Shown one piece after another: positions 23,040 through 35,500 of a stretch of DNA of 64,000 bases. The DNA comes from Rhynochetos jubatus. Its lineage: Eukaryota > Chordata > Aves > Eurypygiformes > Rhynochetidae. The stretch covers positions 868,001 to 932,000 of the forward strand of contig CM050655.1 in the NCBI GenBank assembly GCA_027574665.1, written 5' to 3'. The notes beneath the pieces are model-generated. The model did no database searches. It was given only the letters and a program-made list of their open reading frames with translations, and was not told the DNA's origin. The position numbers and the translations under genes were made by a program. The number at the start of each line of letters is the position of its first letter. The stretch's first letter is position 1.

Positions 23040-26000
23040 GGGACATCTGAAGCAGCACTGTAATGCGAGCAAACAGAAAGAGTTAGGAGAGAATTTCTTG
23101 TCCCTCCTTGCTGCGCCTTTGCAGAGCACTGCGTGCCAGAGCAGCCGGATCGCTGTGTCGCTTGCAATCTCCAGTTCCAACAGTGCCACAGTTCCTCGGC
23201 AACAGAAAGAGCTAGGAAGGAATTGCTTGCGCTGATTTCTCTCGCTGTGCTCTAGCAGTTCGTTCCCTTTTCGGCAGAGCGCGGGACCGCTTGCAAAGCT
23301 TAGAAACAAACCTCTCCCTTTTCCTCCAAAAGGGAGAGAGCTACGAGAGAATTTCTTAGGGAAACCTTGTTTGTTTTGGCAGAGCACTGCATGCCTCTTA
23401 AGACAGAGCTCTGGATCCCCGGGAAAGTCGAAATCCACAGGGTCACCTTCTCTGTGCTAACCGGCTCGGAGAGGCTCGAAGGCGCGGCTCGTTGAAGCGT
23501 CTGCCCGAACACGGACATCTGAAGCAGCACTGTAATGCGACCAAACAGAAAGAGTTAGGAGAGAATTTCTTGTCCCTCCTTGCTGCGCCTTTGCAGAGCA
23601 CTGCGTGCCAGAGCAGCCGGATCGCTGTCTTGCTTGCAATCTCCAGTTCCAACAGTGCCACAGTTCCTCGGCAACAGAAAGAGCTAGGAAGGAATTGCTT
23701 GCGCTGTTTTCTCTCGCTGTGCTCTAGCAGTTCGTTCCCTTTTCGGCAGAGCGCGGGACCGCTTGCAAAGCTTAGAAACAAACCTCTCCCTTTTCCTCCA
23801 AAAGGGAGAGAGCTACGAGAGAATTTCTTAGGGAAACCTTGTTTGTTTTGGCAGAGCACTGCATGCCTCTTAAGACAGAGCTCTGGATCCCCGGGAAAGT
23901 CGAAATCCACAGGGTCACCTTCTCTGTGCTAACCGGCTCGGAGAGGCTCGAAGGCGCGGCTCGTTGAAGCGTCTGCCCGAACACGGACATCTAAAGCAGC
24001 ACTGTAATGCGACCAAACAGAAAGAGTTAGGAGAGAATTTCTTGTCCCTCCTTGCTGCGCCTTTGCAGAGCACTGCGTGCCAGAGCAGCCGGATCGCTGT
24101 CTTGCTTGCAATCTCCAGTTCCAACAGTGCCACAGTTCCTCGGCAACAGAAAGAGCTAGGAAGGAATTGCTTGCGCTGATTTCTCTCGCTGTGCTCTAGC
24201 AGTTCGTTCCCTTTTCGGCAGAGCGCGGGACCGCTTGCAAAGCTTAGAAACAAACCTCTCCCTTTTCCTCCAAAAGGGAGAGAGCTACGAGAGAATTTCT
24301 TAGGGAAACCTTGTTTGTTTTGGCAGAGCACTGCATGCCTCTTAAGACAGAGCTCTTGATCCCCGGGAAAGTCGAAATCCACAGGGTCACCTTCTCTGTG
24401 CTAACCGGCTCGGAGAGGCTCGAAGGCGCGGCTCGTTGAAGCGTCTGCCCGAACACGGACATCTGAAGCAGCACTGTAATGCGAGCAAACAGAAAGAGTT
24501 AGGAGAGAATTTCTTGTCCCTCCTTGCTGCGCCTTTGCAGAGCACTGCGTGCCAGAGCAGCCGGATCGCTGTGTCGCTTGCAATCTCCAGTTCCAACAGT
24601 GCCACAGTTCCTCGGCAACAGAAAGAGCTAGGAAGGAATTGCTTGCGCTGATTTCTCTCGCTGTGCTCTAGCAGTTCGTTCCCTTTTCGGCAGAGCGCGG
24701 GACCGCTTGCAAAGCTTAGAAACAAACCTCTCCCTTTTCCTCCAAAAGGGAAAGAGCTACGAGAGAATTTCTTAGGGAAACCTTGTTTGTTTTGGCAGAG
24801 CACTGCATGCCTCTTAAGACAGAGCTCTGGATCCCCGGGAAAGTCGAAATCCACAGGGTCACCTTCTCTGTGCTAACCGGCTCGGAGAGGCTCGAAGGCG
24901 CGGCTCGTTGAAGCGTCTGCCCGAACACGGACATCTGAAGCAGCACTGTAATGCGAGCAAACAGAAAGAGTTAGGAGAGAATTTCTTGTCCCTCCTTGCT
25001 GCGCCTTTGCAGAGCACTGCGTGCCAGAGCAGCCGGATCGCTGTGTTGCTTGCAATCTCCAGTTCCAACAGTGCCACAGTTCCTCGGCAACAGAAAGAGC
25101 TAGGAAGGAATTGCTTGCGCTGATTTCTCTCGCTGTGCTCTAGCAGTTCGTTCCCTTTTCGGCAGAGCGCGGGACCGCTTGCAAAGCTTAGAAACAAACC
25201 TCTCCCTTTTCCTCCAAAAGGGAGAGAGCTACGAGAGAATTTCTTAGGGAAACCTTGTTTGTTTTGGCAGAGCACTGCATGCCTCTTAAGACAGAGCTCT
25301 GGATCCCCGGGAAAGTCGAAATCCACAGGGTCACCTTCTCTGTGCTAACCGGCTCGGAGAGGCTCGAAGGCGCGGCTCGTTGAAGCGTCTGCCCGAACAC
25401 GGACATCTAAAGCAGCACTGTAATGCGACCAAACAGAAAGAGTTAGGAGAGAATTTCTTGTCCCTCCTTGCTGCGCCTTTGCAGAGCACTGCATGCCAGA
25501 GCAGCCGGATCGCTGTGTTGCTTGCAATCTCCAGTTCCAACAGTGCCACAGTTCCTCGGCAACAGAAAGAGCTAGGAAGGAATTGCTTGCGCTGATTTCT
25601 CTCGCTGTGCTCTAGCAGTTCGTTCCCTTTTCGGCAGAGCGCGGGACCGCTTGCAAAGCTTAGAAACAAACCTCTCCCTTTTCCTCCAAAAGGGAGAGAG
25701 CTACGAGAGAATTTCTTAGGGAAACCTTGTTTGTTTTGGCAGAGCACTGCATGCCTCTTAAGACAGAGCTCTGGATCCCCGGGAAAGTCGAAATCCACAG
25801 GGTCACCTTCTCTGTGCTAACCGGCTCGGAGAGGCTCGAAGGCGCGGCTCGTTGAAGCGTCTGCCCGAACACGGACATCTGAAGCAGCACTGTAATGCGA
25901 CCAAACAGAAAGAGTTAGGAGAGAATTTCTTGTCCCTCCTTGCTGCGCCTTTGCAGAGCACTGCGTGCCAGAGCAGCCGGATCGCTGTGTCGCTTGCAAT

Positions 26001-26397
26001 CTCCAGTTCCAACAGTGCCACAGTTCCTCGGCAACAGAAAGAGCTAGGAAGGAATTGCTTGCGCTGATTTCTCTCGCTGTGCTCTAGCAGTTCGTTCCCT
26101 TTTCGGCAGAGCGCGGGACCGCTTGCAAAGCTTAGAAACAAACCTCTCCCTTTTCCTCCAAAAGGGAGAGAGCTACGAGAGAATTTCTTAGGGAAACCTT
26201 GTTTGTTTTGGCAGAGCACTGCATGCCTCTTAAGACAGAGCTCTGGATCCCCGGGAAAGTCGAAATCCACAGGGTCACCTTCTCTGTGCTAACCGGCTCG
26301 GAGAGGCTCGAAGGCGCGGCTCGTTGAAGCGTCTGCCCGAACACGGACATCTGAAGCAGCACTGTAATGCGAGCAAACAGAAAGAGTTAGGAGAGAA
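23040..26397 (+). repeat. Mixed-haplotype units with a locally spread private variant
   Basis: Two adjacent units share a p29 G to C change (23629 and 24101) that I did not see elsewhere. Other private marks are G at 23040, T at 24357 and A at 24752. The last of these changes the hairpin arm and reappears only inside the 19-unit duplication (30888, 39856). The p5 A variant starts at 25493. Confidence 0.85.
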
Positions 26398-28240
26398 TTT
26401 CTTGTCCCTCCTTGCTGCGCCTTTGCAGAGCACTGCGTGCCAGAGCAGCCGGATCGCTGTGTTGCTTGCAATCTCCAGTTCCAACAGTGCCACAGTTCCT
26501 CGGCAACAGAAAGAGCTAGGAAGGAATTGCTTGCGCTGTTTTCTCTCGCTGTGCTCTAGCAGTTCGTTCCCTTTTCGGCAGAGCGCGGGACCGCTTGCAA
26601 AGCTTAGAAACAAACCTCTCCCTTTTCCTCCAAAAGGGAGAGAGCTACGAGAGAATTTCTTAGGGAAACCTTGTTTGTTTTGGCAGAGCACTGCATGCCT
26701 CTTAAGACAGAGCTCTGGATCCCCGGGAAAGTCGAAATCCACAGGGTCACCTTCTCTGTGCTAACCGGCTCGGAGAGGCTCGAAGGCGCGGCTCGTTGAA
26801 GCGTCTGCCCGAACACGGACATCTAAAGCAGCACTGTAATGCGACCAAACAGAAAGAGTTAGGAGAGAATTTCTTGTCCCTCCTTGCTGCGCCTTTGCAG
26901 AGCACTGCATGCCAGAGCAGCCGGATCGCTGTGTTGCTTGCAATCTCCAGTTCCAACAGTGCCACAGTTCCTCGGCAACAGAAAGAGCTAGGAAGGAATT
27001 GCTTGCGCTGATTTCTCTCGCTGTGCTCTAGCAGTTCGTTCCCTTTTCGGCAGAGCGCGGGACCGCTTGCAAAGCTTAGAAACAAACCTCTCCCTTTTCC
27101 TCCAAAAGGGAGAGAGCTACGAGAGAATTTCTTAGGGAAACCTTGTTTGTTTTGGCAGAGCACTGCATGCCTCTTAAGACAGAGCTCTGGATCCCCGGGA
27201 AAGTCGAAATCCACAGGGTCACCTTCTCTGTGCTAACCGGCTCGGAGAGGCTCGAAGGCGCGGCTCGTTGAAGCGTCTGCCCGAACACGGACATCTAAAG
27301 CAGCACTGTAATGCGACCAAACAGAAAGAGTTAGGAGAGAATTTCTTGTCCCTCCTTGCTGCGCCTTTGCAGAGCACTGCGTGCCAGAGCAGCCGGATCG
27401 CTGTGTTGCTTGCAATCTCCAGTTCCAACAGTGCCACAGTTCCTCGGCAACAGAAAGAGCTAGGAAGGAATTGCTTGCGCTGTTTTCTCTCGCTGTGCTC
27501 TAGCAGTTCGTTCCCTTTTCGGCAGAGCGCGGGACCGCTTGCAAAGCTTAGAAACAAACCTCTCCCTTTTCCTCCAAAAGGGAGAGAGCTACGAGAGAAT
27601 TTCTTAGGGAAACCTTGTTTGTTTTGGCAGAGCACTGCATGCCTCTTAAGACAGAGCTCTGGATCCCCGGGAAAGTCGAAATCCACAGGGTCACCTTCTC
27701 TGTGCTAACCGGCTCGGAGAGGCTCGAAGGCGCGGCTCGTTGAAGCGTCTGCCCGAACACGGACATCTAAAGCAGCACTGTAATGCGACCAAACAGAAAG
27801 AGTTAGGAGAGAATTTCTTGTCCCTCCTTGCTGCGCCTTTGCAGAGCACTGCATGCCAGAGCAGCCGGATCGCTGTGTTGCTTGCAATCTCCAGTTCCAA
27901 CAGTGCCACAGTTCCTCGGCAACAGAAAGAGCTAGGAAGGAATTGCTTGCGCTGATTTCTCTCGCTGTGCTCTAGCAGTTCGTTCCCTTTTCGGCAGAGC
28001 GCGGGACCGCTTGCAAAGCTTAGAAACAAACCTCTCCCTTTTCCTCCAAAAGGGAGAGAGCTACGAGAGAATTTCTTAGGGAAACCTTGTTTGTTTTGGC
28101 AGAGCACTGCATGCCTCTTAAGACAGAGCTCTGGATCCCCGGGAAAGTCGAAATCCACAGGGTCACCTTCTCTGTGCTAACCGGCTCGGAGAGGCTCGAA
28201 GGCGCGGCTCGTTGAAGCGTCTGCCCGAACACGGACATCT
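26398..28240 (+). repeat. Second two-unit (944-bp) alternating segment
   Basis: p5 A (26909 and 27853) alternates with p107 T (26539 is just inside this segment; its partner is 27483). Bases match at 944-bp offset until 28241, where p393 becomes G instead of A. The mark set differs from the 21 kb dimer, so it arose separately. Confidence 0.65.
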
Positions 28241-29587
28241 GAAGCAGCACTGTAATGCGAGCAAACAGAAAGAGTTAGGAGAGAATTTCTTGTCCCTCCT
28301 TGCTGCGCCTTTGCAGAGCACTGCGTGCCAGAGCAGCCGGATCGCTGTGTCGCTTGCAATCTCCAGTTCCAACAGTGCCACAGTTCCTCGGCAACAGAAA
28401 GAGCTAGGAAGGAATTGCTTGCGCTGATTTCTCTCGCTGTGCTCTAGCAGTTCGTTCCCTTTTCGGCAGAGCGCGGGACCGCTTGCAAAGCTTAGAAACA
28501 AACCTCTCCCTTTTCCTCCAAAAGGGAGAGAGCTACGAGAGAATTTCTTAGGGAAACCTTGTTTGTTTTGGCAGAGCACTGCATGCCTCTTAAGACAGAG
28601 CTCTGGATCCCCGGGAAAGTCGAAATCCACAGGGTCACCTTCTCTGTGCTAACCGGCTCGGAGAGGCTCGAAGGCGCGGCTCGTTGAAGCGTCTGCCCGA
28701 ACACGGACATCTAAAGCAGCACTGTAATGCGACCAAACAGAAAGAGTTAGGAGAGAATTTCTTGTCCCTTCTTGCTGCGCCTTTGCAGAGCACTGCGTGC
28801 CAGAGCAGCCGGATCGCTGTGTCGCTTGCAATCTCCAGTTCCAACAGTGCCACAGTTCCTCGGCAACAGAAAGAGCTAGGAAGGAATTGCTTGCGCTGAT
28901 TTCTCTCGCTGTGCTCTAGCAGTTCGTTCCCTTTTCGGCAGAGCGCGGGACCGCTTGCAAAGCTTAGAAACAAACCTCTCCCTTTTCCTCCAAAAGGGAG
29001 AGAGCTACGAGAGAATTTCTTAGGGAAACCTTGTTTGTTTTGGCAGAGCACTGCATGCCTCTTAAGACAGAGCTCTGGATCCCCGGGAAAGTCGAAATCC
29101 ACAGGGTCACCTTCCCTGTGCTAACCGGCTCGGAGAGGCTCGAAGGCGCGGCTCGTTGAAGCGTCTGCCCGAACACGGACATCTAAAGCAGCACTGTAAT
29201 GCGAGCAAACAGAAAGAGTTAGGAGAGAATTTCTTGTCCCTTCTTGCTGCGCCTTTGCAGAGCACTGCGTGCCAGAGCAGCCGGATCGCTGTGTCGCTTG
29301 CAATCTCCAGTTCCAACAGTGCCACAGTTCCTCGGCAACAGAAAGAGCTAGGAAGGAATTGCTTGCGCTGATTTCTCTCGCTGTGCTCTAGCAGTTCGTT
29401 CCCTTTTCGGCAGAGCGCGGGACCGCTTGCAAAGCTTAGAAACAAACCTCTCCCTTTTCCTCCAAAAGGGAGAGAGCTACGAGAGAATTTCTTAGGGAAA
29501 CCTTGTTTGTTTTGGCAGAACACTGCATGCCTCTTAAGACAGAGCTCTGGATCCCCGGGAAAGTCGAAATCCACAGGGTCACCTTCC
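28241..29587 (+). repeat. Units just left of the 19-unit duplication
   Basis: Ordinary units with p450 T and a private p323 C in two adjacent units (29115 and 29587). A private G to A lies at 29520. 29587 is the last base that separates this region from its 8,968-bp-offset counterpart, so the left breakpoint of the large duplication lies at or just right of it. Confidence 0.85.
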
Positions 29588-32500
29588 CTGTGCTAACCGG
29601 CTCGGAGAGGCTCGAAGGCGCGGCTCGTTGAAGCGTCTGCCCGAACACGGACATCTAAAGCAGCACTGTAATGCGAGCAAACAGAAAGAGTTAGGAGAGA
29701 ATTTCTTGTCCCTTCTTGCTGCGCCTTTGCAGAGCACTGCGTGCCAGAGCAGCCGGATCGCTGTGTTGCTTGCAATCTCCAGTTCCAACAGTGCCACAGT
29801 TCCTCGGCAACAGAAAGAGCTAGGAAGCAATTGCTTACGCTGTTTTCTCTCGCTGTGCTCTAGCAGTTCGTTCCCTTTTCGGCAGAGCGCGGGACCGCTT
29901 GCAAAGCTTAGAAACAAACCTCTCCCTTTTCCTCCAAAAGGGAGAGAGCTACGAGAGAATTTCTTAGGGAAACCTTGTTTGTTTTGGCAGAGCACTGCAT
30001 GCCTCTTAAGACAGAGCTCTGGATCCCCGGGAAAGTCGAAATCCAGGGGGTCACCTTCTCTGTGCTAACCGGCTCGGAGAGGCTCGAATGCGCGGCTCGT
30101 TGAAGCGTCTGCCCGAACACGGACATCTAAAGCAGCACTGTAATGCGAGCAAACAGAAAGAGTTAGGAGAGAATTTCTTGTCCCTTCTTGCTGCGCCTTT
30201 GCAGAGCACTGCGTGCCAGAGCAGCCGGATCGCTGTGTTGCTTGCAATCTCCAGTTCCAACAGTGCCACAGTTCCTCGGCAACAGAAAGAGCTAGGAAGG
30301 AATTGCTTGCGCTGTTTTCTCTCGCTGTGCTCTAGCAGTTCGTTCCCTTTTCGGCAGAGCGCGGGACCGCTTGCAAAGCTTAGAAACAAACCTCTCCCTT
30401 TTCCTCCAAAAGGGAGAGAGCTACGAGAGAATTTCTTAGGGAAACCTTGTTTGTTTTGGCAGAGCACTGCATGCCTCTTAAGACAGAGCTCTGGATCCCC
30501 GGGAAAGTCGAAATCCACAGGGTCACCTTCTCTGTGCTAACCGGCTCGGAGAGGCTCGAAGGCGCGGCTCGTTGAAGCGTCTGCCCGAACACGGACATCT
30601 AAAGCAGCACTGTAATGCGAGCAAACAGAAAGAGTTAGGAGAGAATTTCTTGTCCCTCCTTGCTGCGCCTTTGCAGAGCACTGCGTGCCAGAGCAGCCGG
30701 ATCGCTGTGTTGCTTGCAATCTCCAGTTCCAACAGTGCCACAGTTCCTCGGCAACAGAAAGAGCTAGGAAGGAATTGCTTGCGCTGATTTCTCTCGCTGT
30801 GCTCTAGCAGTTCGTTCCCTTTTCGGCAGAGCGCGGGACCGCTTGCAAAGCTTAGAAACAAACCTCTCCCTTTTCCTCCAAAAGGGAAAGAGCTACGAGA
30901 GAATTTCTTAGGGAAACCTTGTTTGTTTTGGCAGAGCACTGCATGCCTCTTAAGACAGAGCTCTGGATCCCCGGGAAAGTCGAAATCCACAGGGTCACCT
31001 TCTCTGTGCTAACCGGCTCGGAGAGGCTCGAAGGCGCGGCTCGTTGAAGCGTCTGCCCGAACACGGACATCTAAAGCAGCACTGTAATGCGAGCAAACAG
31101 AAAGAGTTAGGAGAGAATTTCTTGTCCCTCCTTGCTGCGCCTTTGCAGAGCACTGCGTGCCAGAGCAGCCGGATCGCTGTGTCGCTTGCAATCTCCAGTT
31201 CCAACAGTGCCACAGTTCCTCGGCAACAGAAAGAGCTAGGAAGGAATTGCTTGCGCTGTTTTCTCTCGCTGTGCTCTAGCAGTTCGTTCCCTTTTCGGCA
31301 GAGCGCGGGACCGCTTGCAAAGCTTAGAAACAAACCTCTCCCTTTTCCTCCAAAAGGGAGAGAGCTACGAGAGAATTTCTTAGGGAAACCTTGTTTGTTT
31401 TGGCAGAGCACTGCATGCCTCTTAAGACAGAGCTCTGGATCCCCGGGAAAGTCGAAATCCACAGGGTCACCTTCTCTGTGCTAACCGGCTCGGAGAGGCT
31501 CGAAGGCGCGGCTCGTTGAAGCGTCTGCCCGAACACGGACATCTAAAGCAGCACTGTAATGCGAGCAAACAGAAAGAGTTAGGAGAGAATTTCTTGTCCC
31601 TCCTTGCTGCGCCTTTGCAGAGCACTGCGTGCCAGAGCAGCCGGATCGCTGTGTCGCTTGCAATCTCCAGTTCCAACAGTGCCACAGTTCCTCGGCAACA
31701 GAAAGAGCTAGGAAGGAATTGCTTGCGCTGATTTCTCTCGCTGTGCTCTAGCAGTTCGTTCCCTTTTCGGCAGAGCGCGGGACCGCTTGCAAAGCTTAGA
31801 AACAAACCTCTCCCTTTTCCTCCAAAAGGGAGAGAGCTACGAGAGAATTTCTTAGGGAAACCTTGTTTGTTTTGGCAGAGCACTGCATGCCTCTTAAGAC
31901 AGAGCTCTGGATCCCCGGGAAAGTCGAAATCCACAGGGTCACCTTCTCTGTGCTAACCGGCTCGGAGAGGCTCGAAGGCGCGGCTCGTTGAAGCGTCTGC
32001 CCGAACACGGACATCTAAAGCAGCACTGTAATGCGAGCAAACAGAAAGAGTTAGGAGAGAATTTCTTGTCCCTTCTTGCTGCGCCTTTGCAGAGCACTGC
32101 GTGCCAGAGCAGCCGGATCGCTGTGTCGCTTGCAATCTCCAGTTCCAACAGTGCCACAGTTCCTCGGCAACAGAAAGAGCTAGGAAGGAATAGCTTGCGC
32201 TGATTTCTCTCGCTGTGCTCTAGCAGTTCGTTCTCTTTTCGGCAGAGCGCGGGACCGCTTGCAAAGCTTAGAAACAAACCTCTCCCTTTTCCTCCAAAAG
32301 GGAGAGAGCTACGAGAGAATTTCTTAGGGAAACCTTGTTTGTTTTGGCAGAGCACTGCATGCCTCTTAAGACAGAGCTCTGGATCCCCGGGAAAGTCGAA
32401 ATCCACAGGGTCACCTTCTCTGTGCTAACCGGCTCGGAGAGGCTCGAAGGCGCGGCTCGTTGAAGCGTCTGCCCGAACACGGACATCTAAAGCAGCACTG

Positions 32501-35500
32501 TAATGCGAGCAAACAGAAAGAGTTAGGAGAGAATTTCTTGTCCCTCCTTGCTGCGTCTTTGCAGAGCACTGCGTGCCAGAGCAGCCGGATCGCTGTGTTG
32601 CTTGCAATCTCCAGTTCCAACAGTGCCACAGTTCCTCGGCAACAGAAAGAGCTAGGAAGGAATTGCTTGCGCTGATTTCTCTCGCTGTGCTCTAGCAGTT
32701 CGTTCCCTTTTCGGCAGAGCGCGGGACCGCTTGCAAAGCTTAGAAACAAACCTCTCCCTTTTCCTCCAAAAGGGAGAGAGCTACGAGAGAATTTCTTAGG
32801 GAAACCTTGTTTGTTTTGGCAGAGCACTGCATGCCTCTTAAGACAGAGCTCTGTATCCCCGGGAAAGTCGAAATCCACAGGGTCACCTTCTCTGTGCTAA
32901 CCGGCTCGGAGAGGCTCGAAGGCGCGGCTCGTTGAAGCGTCTGCCCGAACACGGACATCTAAAGCAGCACTGTAATGCGACCAAACAGAAAGAGTTAGGA
33001 GACAATTTCTTGTCCCTTCTTGCTGCGCCTTTGCAGAGCACTGCGTGCCAGAGCAGCCGGATCGCTGTGTCGCTTGCAATCTCCAGTTCCAACAGTGCCA
33101 CAGTTCCTCGGCAACAGAAAGAGCTAGGAAGGAATTGCTTGCGCTGATTTCTCTCGCTGTGCTCTAGCAGTTCGTTCCCTTTTCGGCAGAGCGCGGGACC
33201 GCTTGCAAAGCTTAGAAACAAACCTCTCCCTTTTCCTCCAAAAGGGAGAGAGCTACGAGAGAATTTCTTAGGGAAACCTTGTTTGTTTTGGCAGAGCACT
33301 GCATGCCTCTTAAGACAGAGCTCTGGATCCCCGGGAAAGTCGAAATCCACAGGGTCACCTTCTCTGTGCTAACCGGCTCGGAGAGGCTCGAAGGCGCGGC
33401 TCGTTGAAGCGTCTGCCCGAACACGGACATCTAAAGCAGCACTGTAATGCGACCAAACAGAAAGAGTTAGGAGAGAATTTCTTGTCCCTCCTTGCTGCGC
33501 CTTTGCAGAGCACTGCGTGCCAGAGCAGCCGGATCGCTGTGTTGCTTGCAATCTCCAGTTCCAACAGTGCCACAGTTCCTCGGCAACAGAAAGAGCTAGG
33601 AAGGAATTGCTTGCGCTGATTTCTCTCGCTGTGCTCTAGCAGTTCGTTCCCTTTTCGGCAGAGCGCGGGACCGCTTGCAAAGCTTAGAAACAAACCTCTC
33701 CCTTTTCCTCCAAAAGGGAGAGAGCTACGAGAGAATTTCTTAGGGAAACCTTGTTTGTTTTGGCAGAGCACTGCATGCCTCTTAAGACAGAGCTCTGGAT
33801 CCCCGGGAAAGTCGAAATCCAGGGGGACACCTTCTCTGTGCTAACCGGCTCGGAGAGGCTCGAAGGCGCGGCTCGTTGAAGCGTCTGCCCGAACACGGAC
33901 ATCTAAAGCAGCACTGTAATGCGACCAAACAGAAAGAGTTAGGAGAGAATTTCTTGTCCCTCCTTGCTGCGCCTTTGCAGAGCACTGCGTGCCAGAGCAG
34001 CCGGATCGCTGTGTTGCTTGCAATCTCCAGTTCCAACAGTGCCACAGTTCCTCGGCAACAGAAAGAGCTAGGAAGGAATTGCTTGCGCTGATTTCTCTCG
34101 CTGTGCTCTAGCAGTTCGTTCCCTTTTCGGCAGAGCGCGGGACCGCTTGCAAAGCTTAGAAACAAACCTCTCCCTTTTCCTCCAAAAGGGAGAGAGCTAC
34201 GAGAGAATTTCTTAGGGAAACCTTGTTTGTTTTGGCAGAGCACTGCATGCCTCTTAAGACAGAGCTCTGGATCCCCGGGAAAGTCGAAATCCAGGGGGAC
34301 ACCTTCTCTGTGCTAACCGGCTCGGAGAGGCTCGAAGGCGCGGCTCGTTGAAGCGTCTGCCCGAACACGGACATCTAAAGCAGCACTGTAATGCGAGCAA
34401 ACAGAAAGAGTTAGGAGAGAATTTCTTGTCCCTCCTTGCTGCGCCTTTGCAGAGCACTGCGTGCCAGAGCAGCCGGATCGCTGTGTCGCTTGCAATCTCC
34501 AGTTCCAACAGTGCCACAGTTCCTCGGCAACAGAAAGAGCTAGGAAGGAATTGCTTGCGCTGATTTCTCTCGCTGTGCTCTAGCAGTTCGTTCCCTTTTC
34601 GGCAGAGCGCGGGACCGCTTGCAAAGCTTAGAAACAAACCTCTCCCTTTTCCTCCAAAAGGGAGAGAGCTACGAGAGAATTTCTTAGGGAAACCTTGTTT
34701 GTTTTGGCAGAGCACTGCATGCCTCTTAAGACAGAGCTCTGGATCCCCGGGAAAGTCGAAATCCACAGGGTCACCTTCTCTGTGCTAACCGGCTCGGAGA
34801 GGCTCGAAGGCGCGGCTCGTTGAAGCGTCTGCCCGAACACGGACATCTAAAGCAGCACTGTAATGCGACCAAACAGAAAGAGTTAGGAGAGAATTTCTTG
34901 TCCCTCCTTGCTGCGCCTTTGCAGAGCACTGCGTGCCAGAGCAGCCGGATCGCTGTGTTGCTTGCAATCTCCAGTTCCAACAGTGCCACAGTTCCTCGGC
35001 AACAGAAAGAGCTAGGAAGGAATTGCTTGCGCTGATTTCTCTCGCTGTGCTCTAGCAGTTCGTTCCCTTTTCGGCAGAGCGCGGGACCGCTTGCAAAGCT
35101 TAGAAACAAACCTCTCCCTTTTCCTCCAAAAGGGAGAGAGCTACGAGAGAATTTCTTAGGGAAACCTTGTTTGTTTTGGCAGAGCACTGCATGCCTCTTA
35201 AGACAGAGCTCTGGATCCCCGGGAAAGTCGAAATCCAGGGGGACACCTTCTCTGTGCTAACCGGCTCGGAGAGGCTCGAAGGCGCGGCTCGTTGAAGCGT
35301 CTGCCCGAACACGGACATCTAAAGCAGCACTGTAATGCGAGCAAACAGAAAGAGTTAGGAGAGAATTTCTTGTCCCTCCTTGCTGCGCCCTTGCAGAGCA
35401 CTGCGTGCCAGAGCAGCCGGATCGCTGTGTTGCTTGCAATCTCCAGTTCCAACAGTGCCACAGTTCCTCGGCAACAGAAAGAGCTAGGAAGGAATTGCTT

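Noticed and set aside
29628-30068. Plus-strand open frame of 146-150 residues in units with p107 T
   Set aside because: The single A to T change at p107 turns a TGA stop into TGT and lets the frame run on. It is a by-product of a satellite polymorphism, not a gene.
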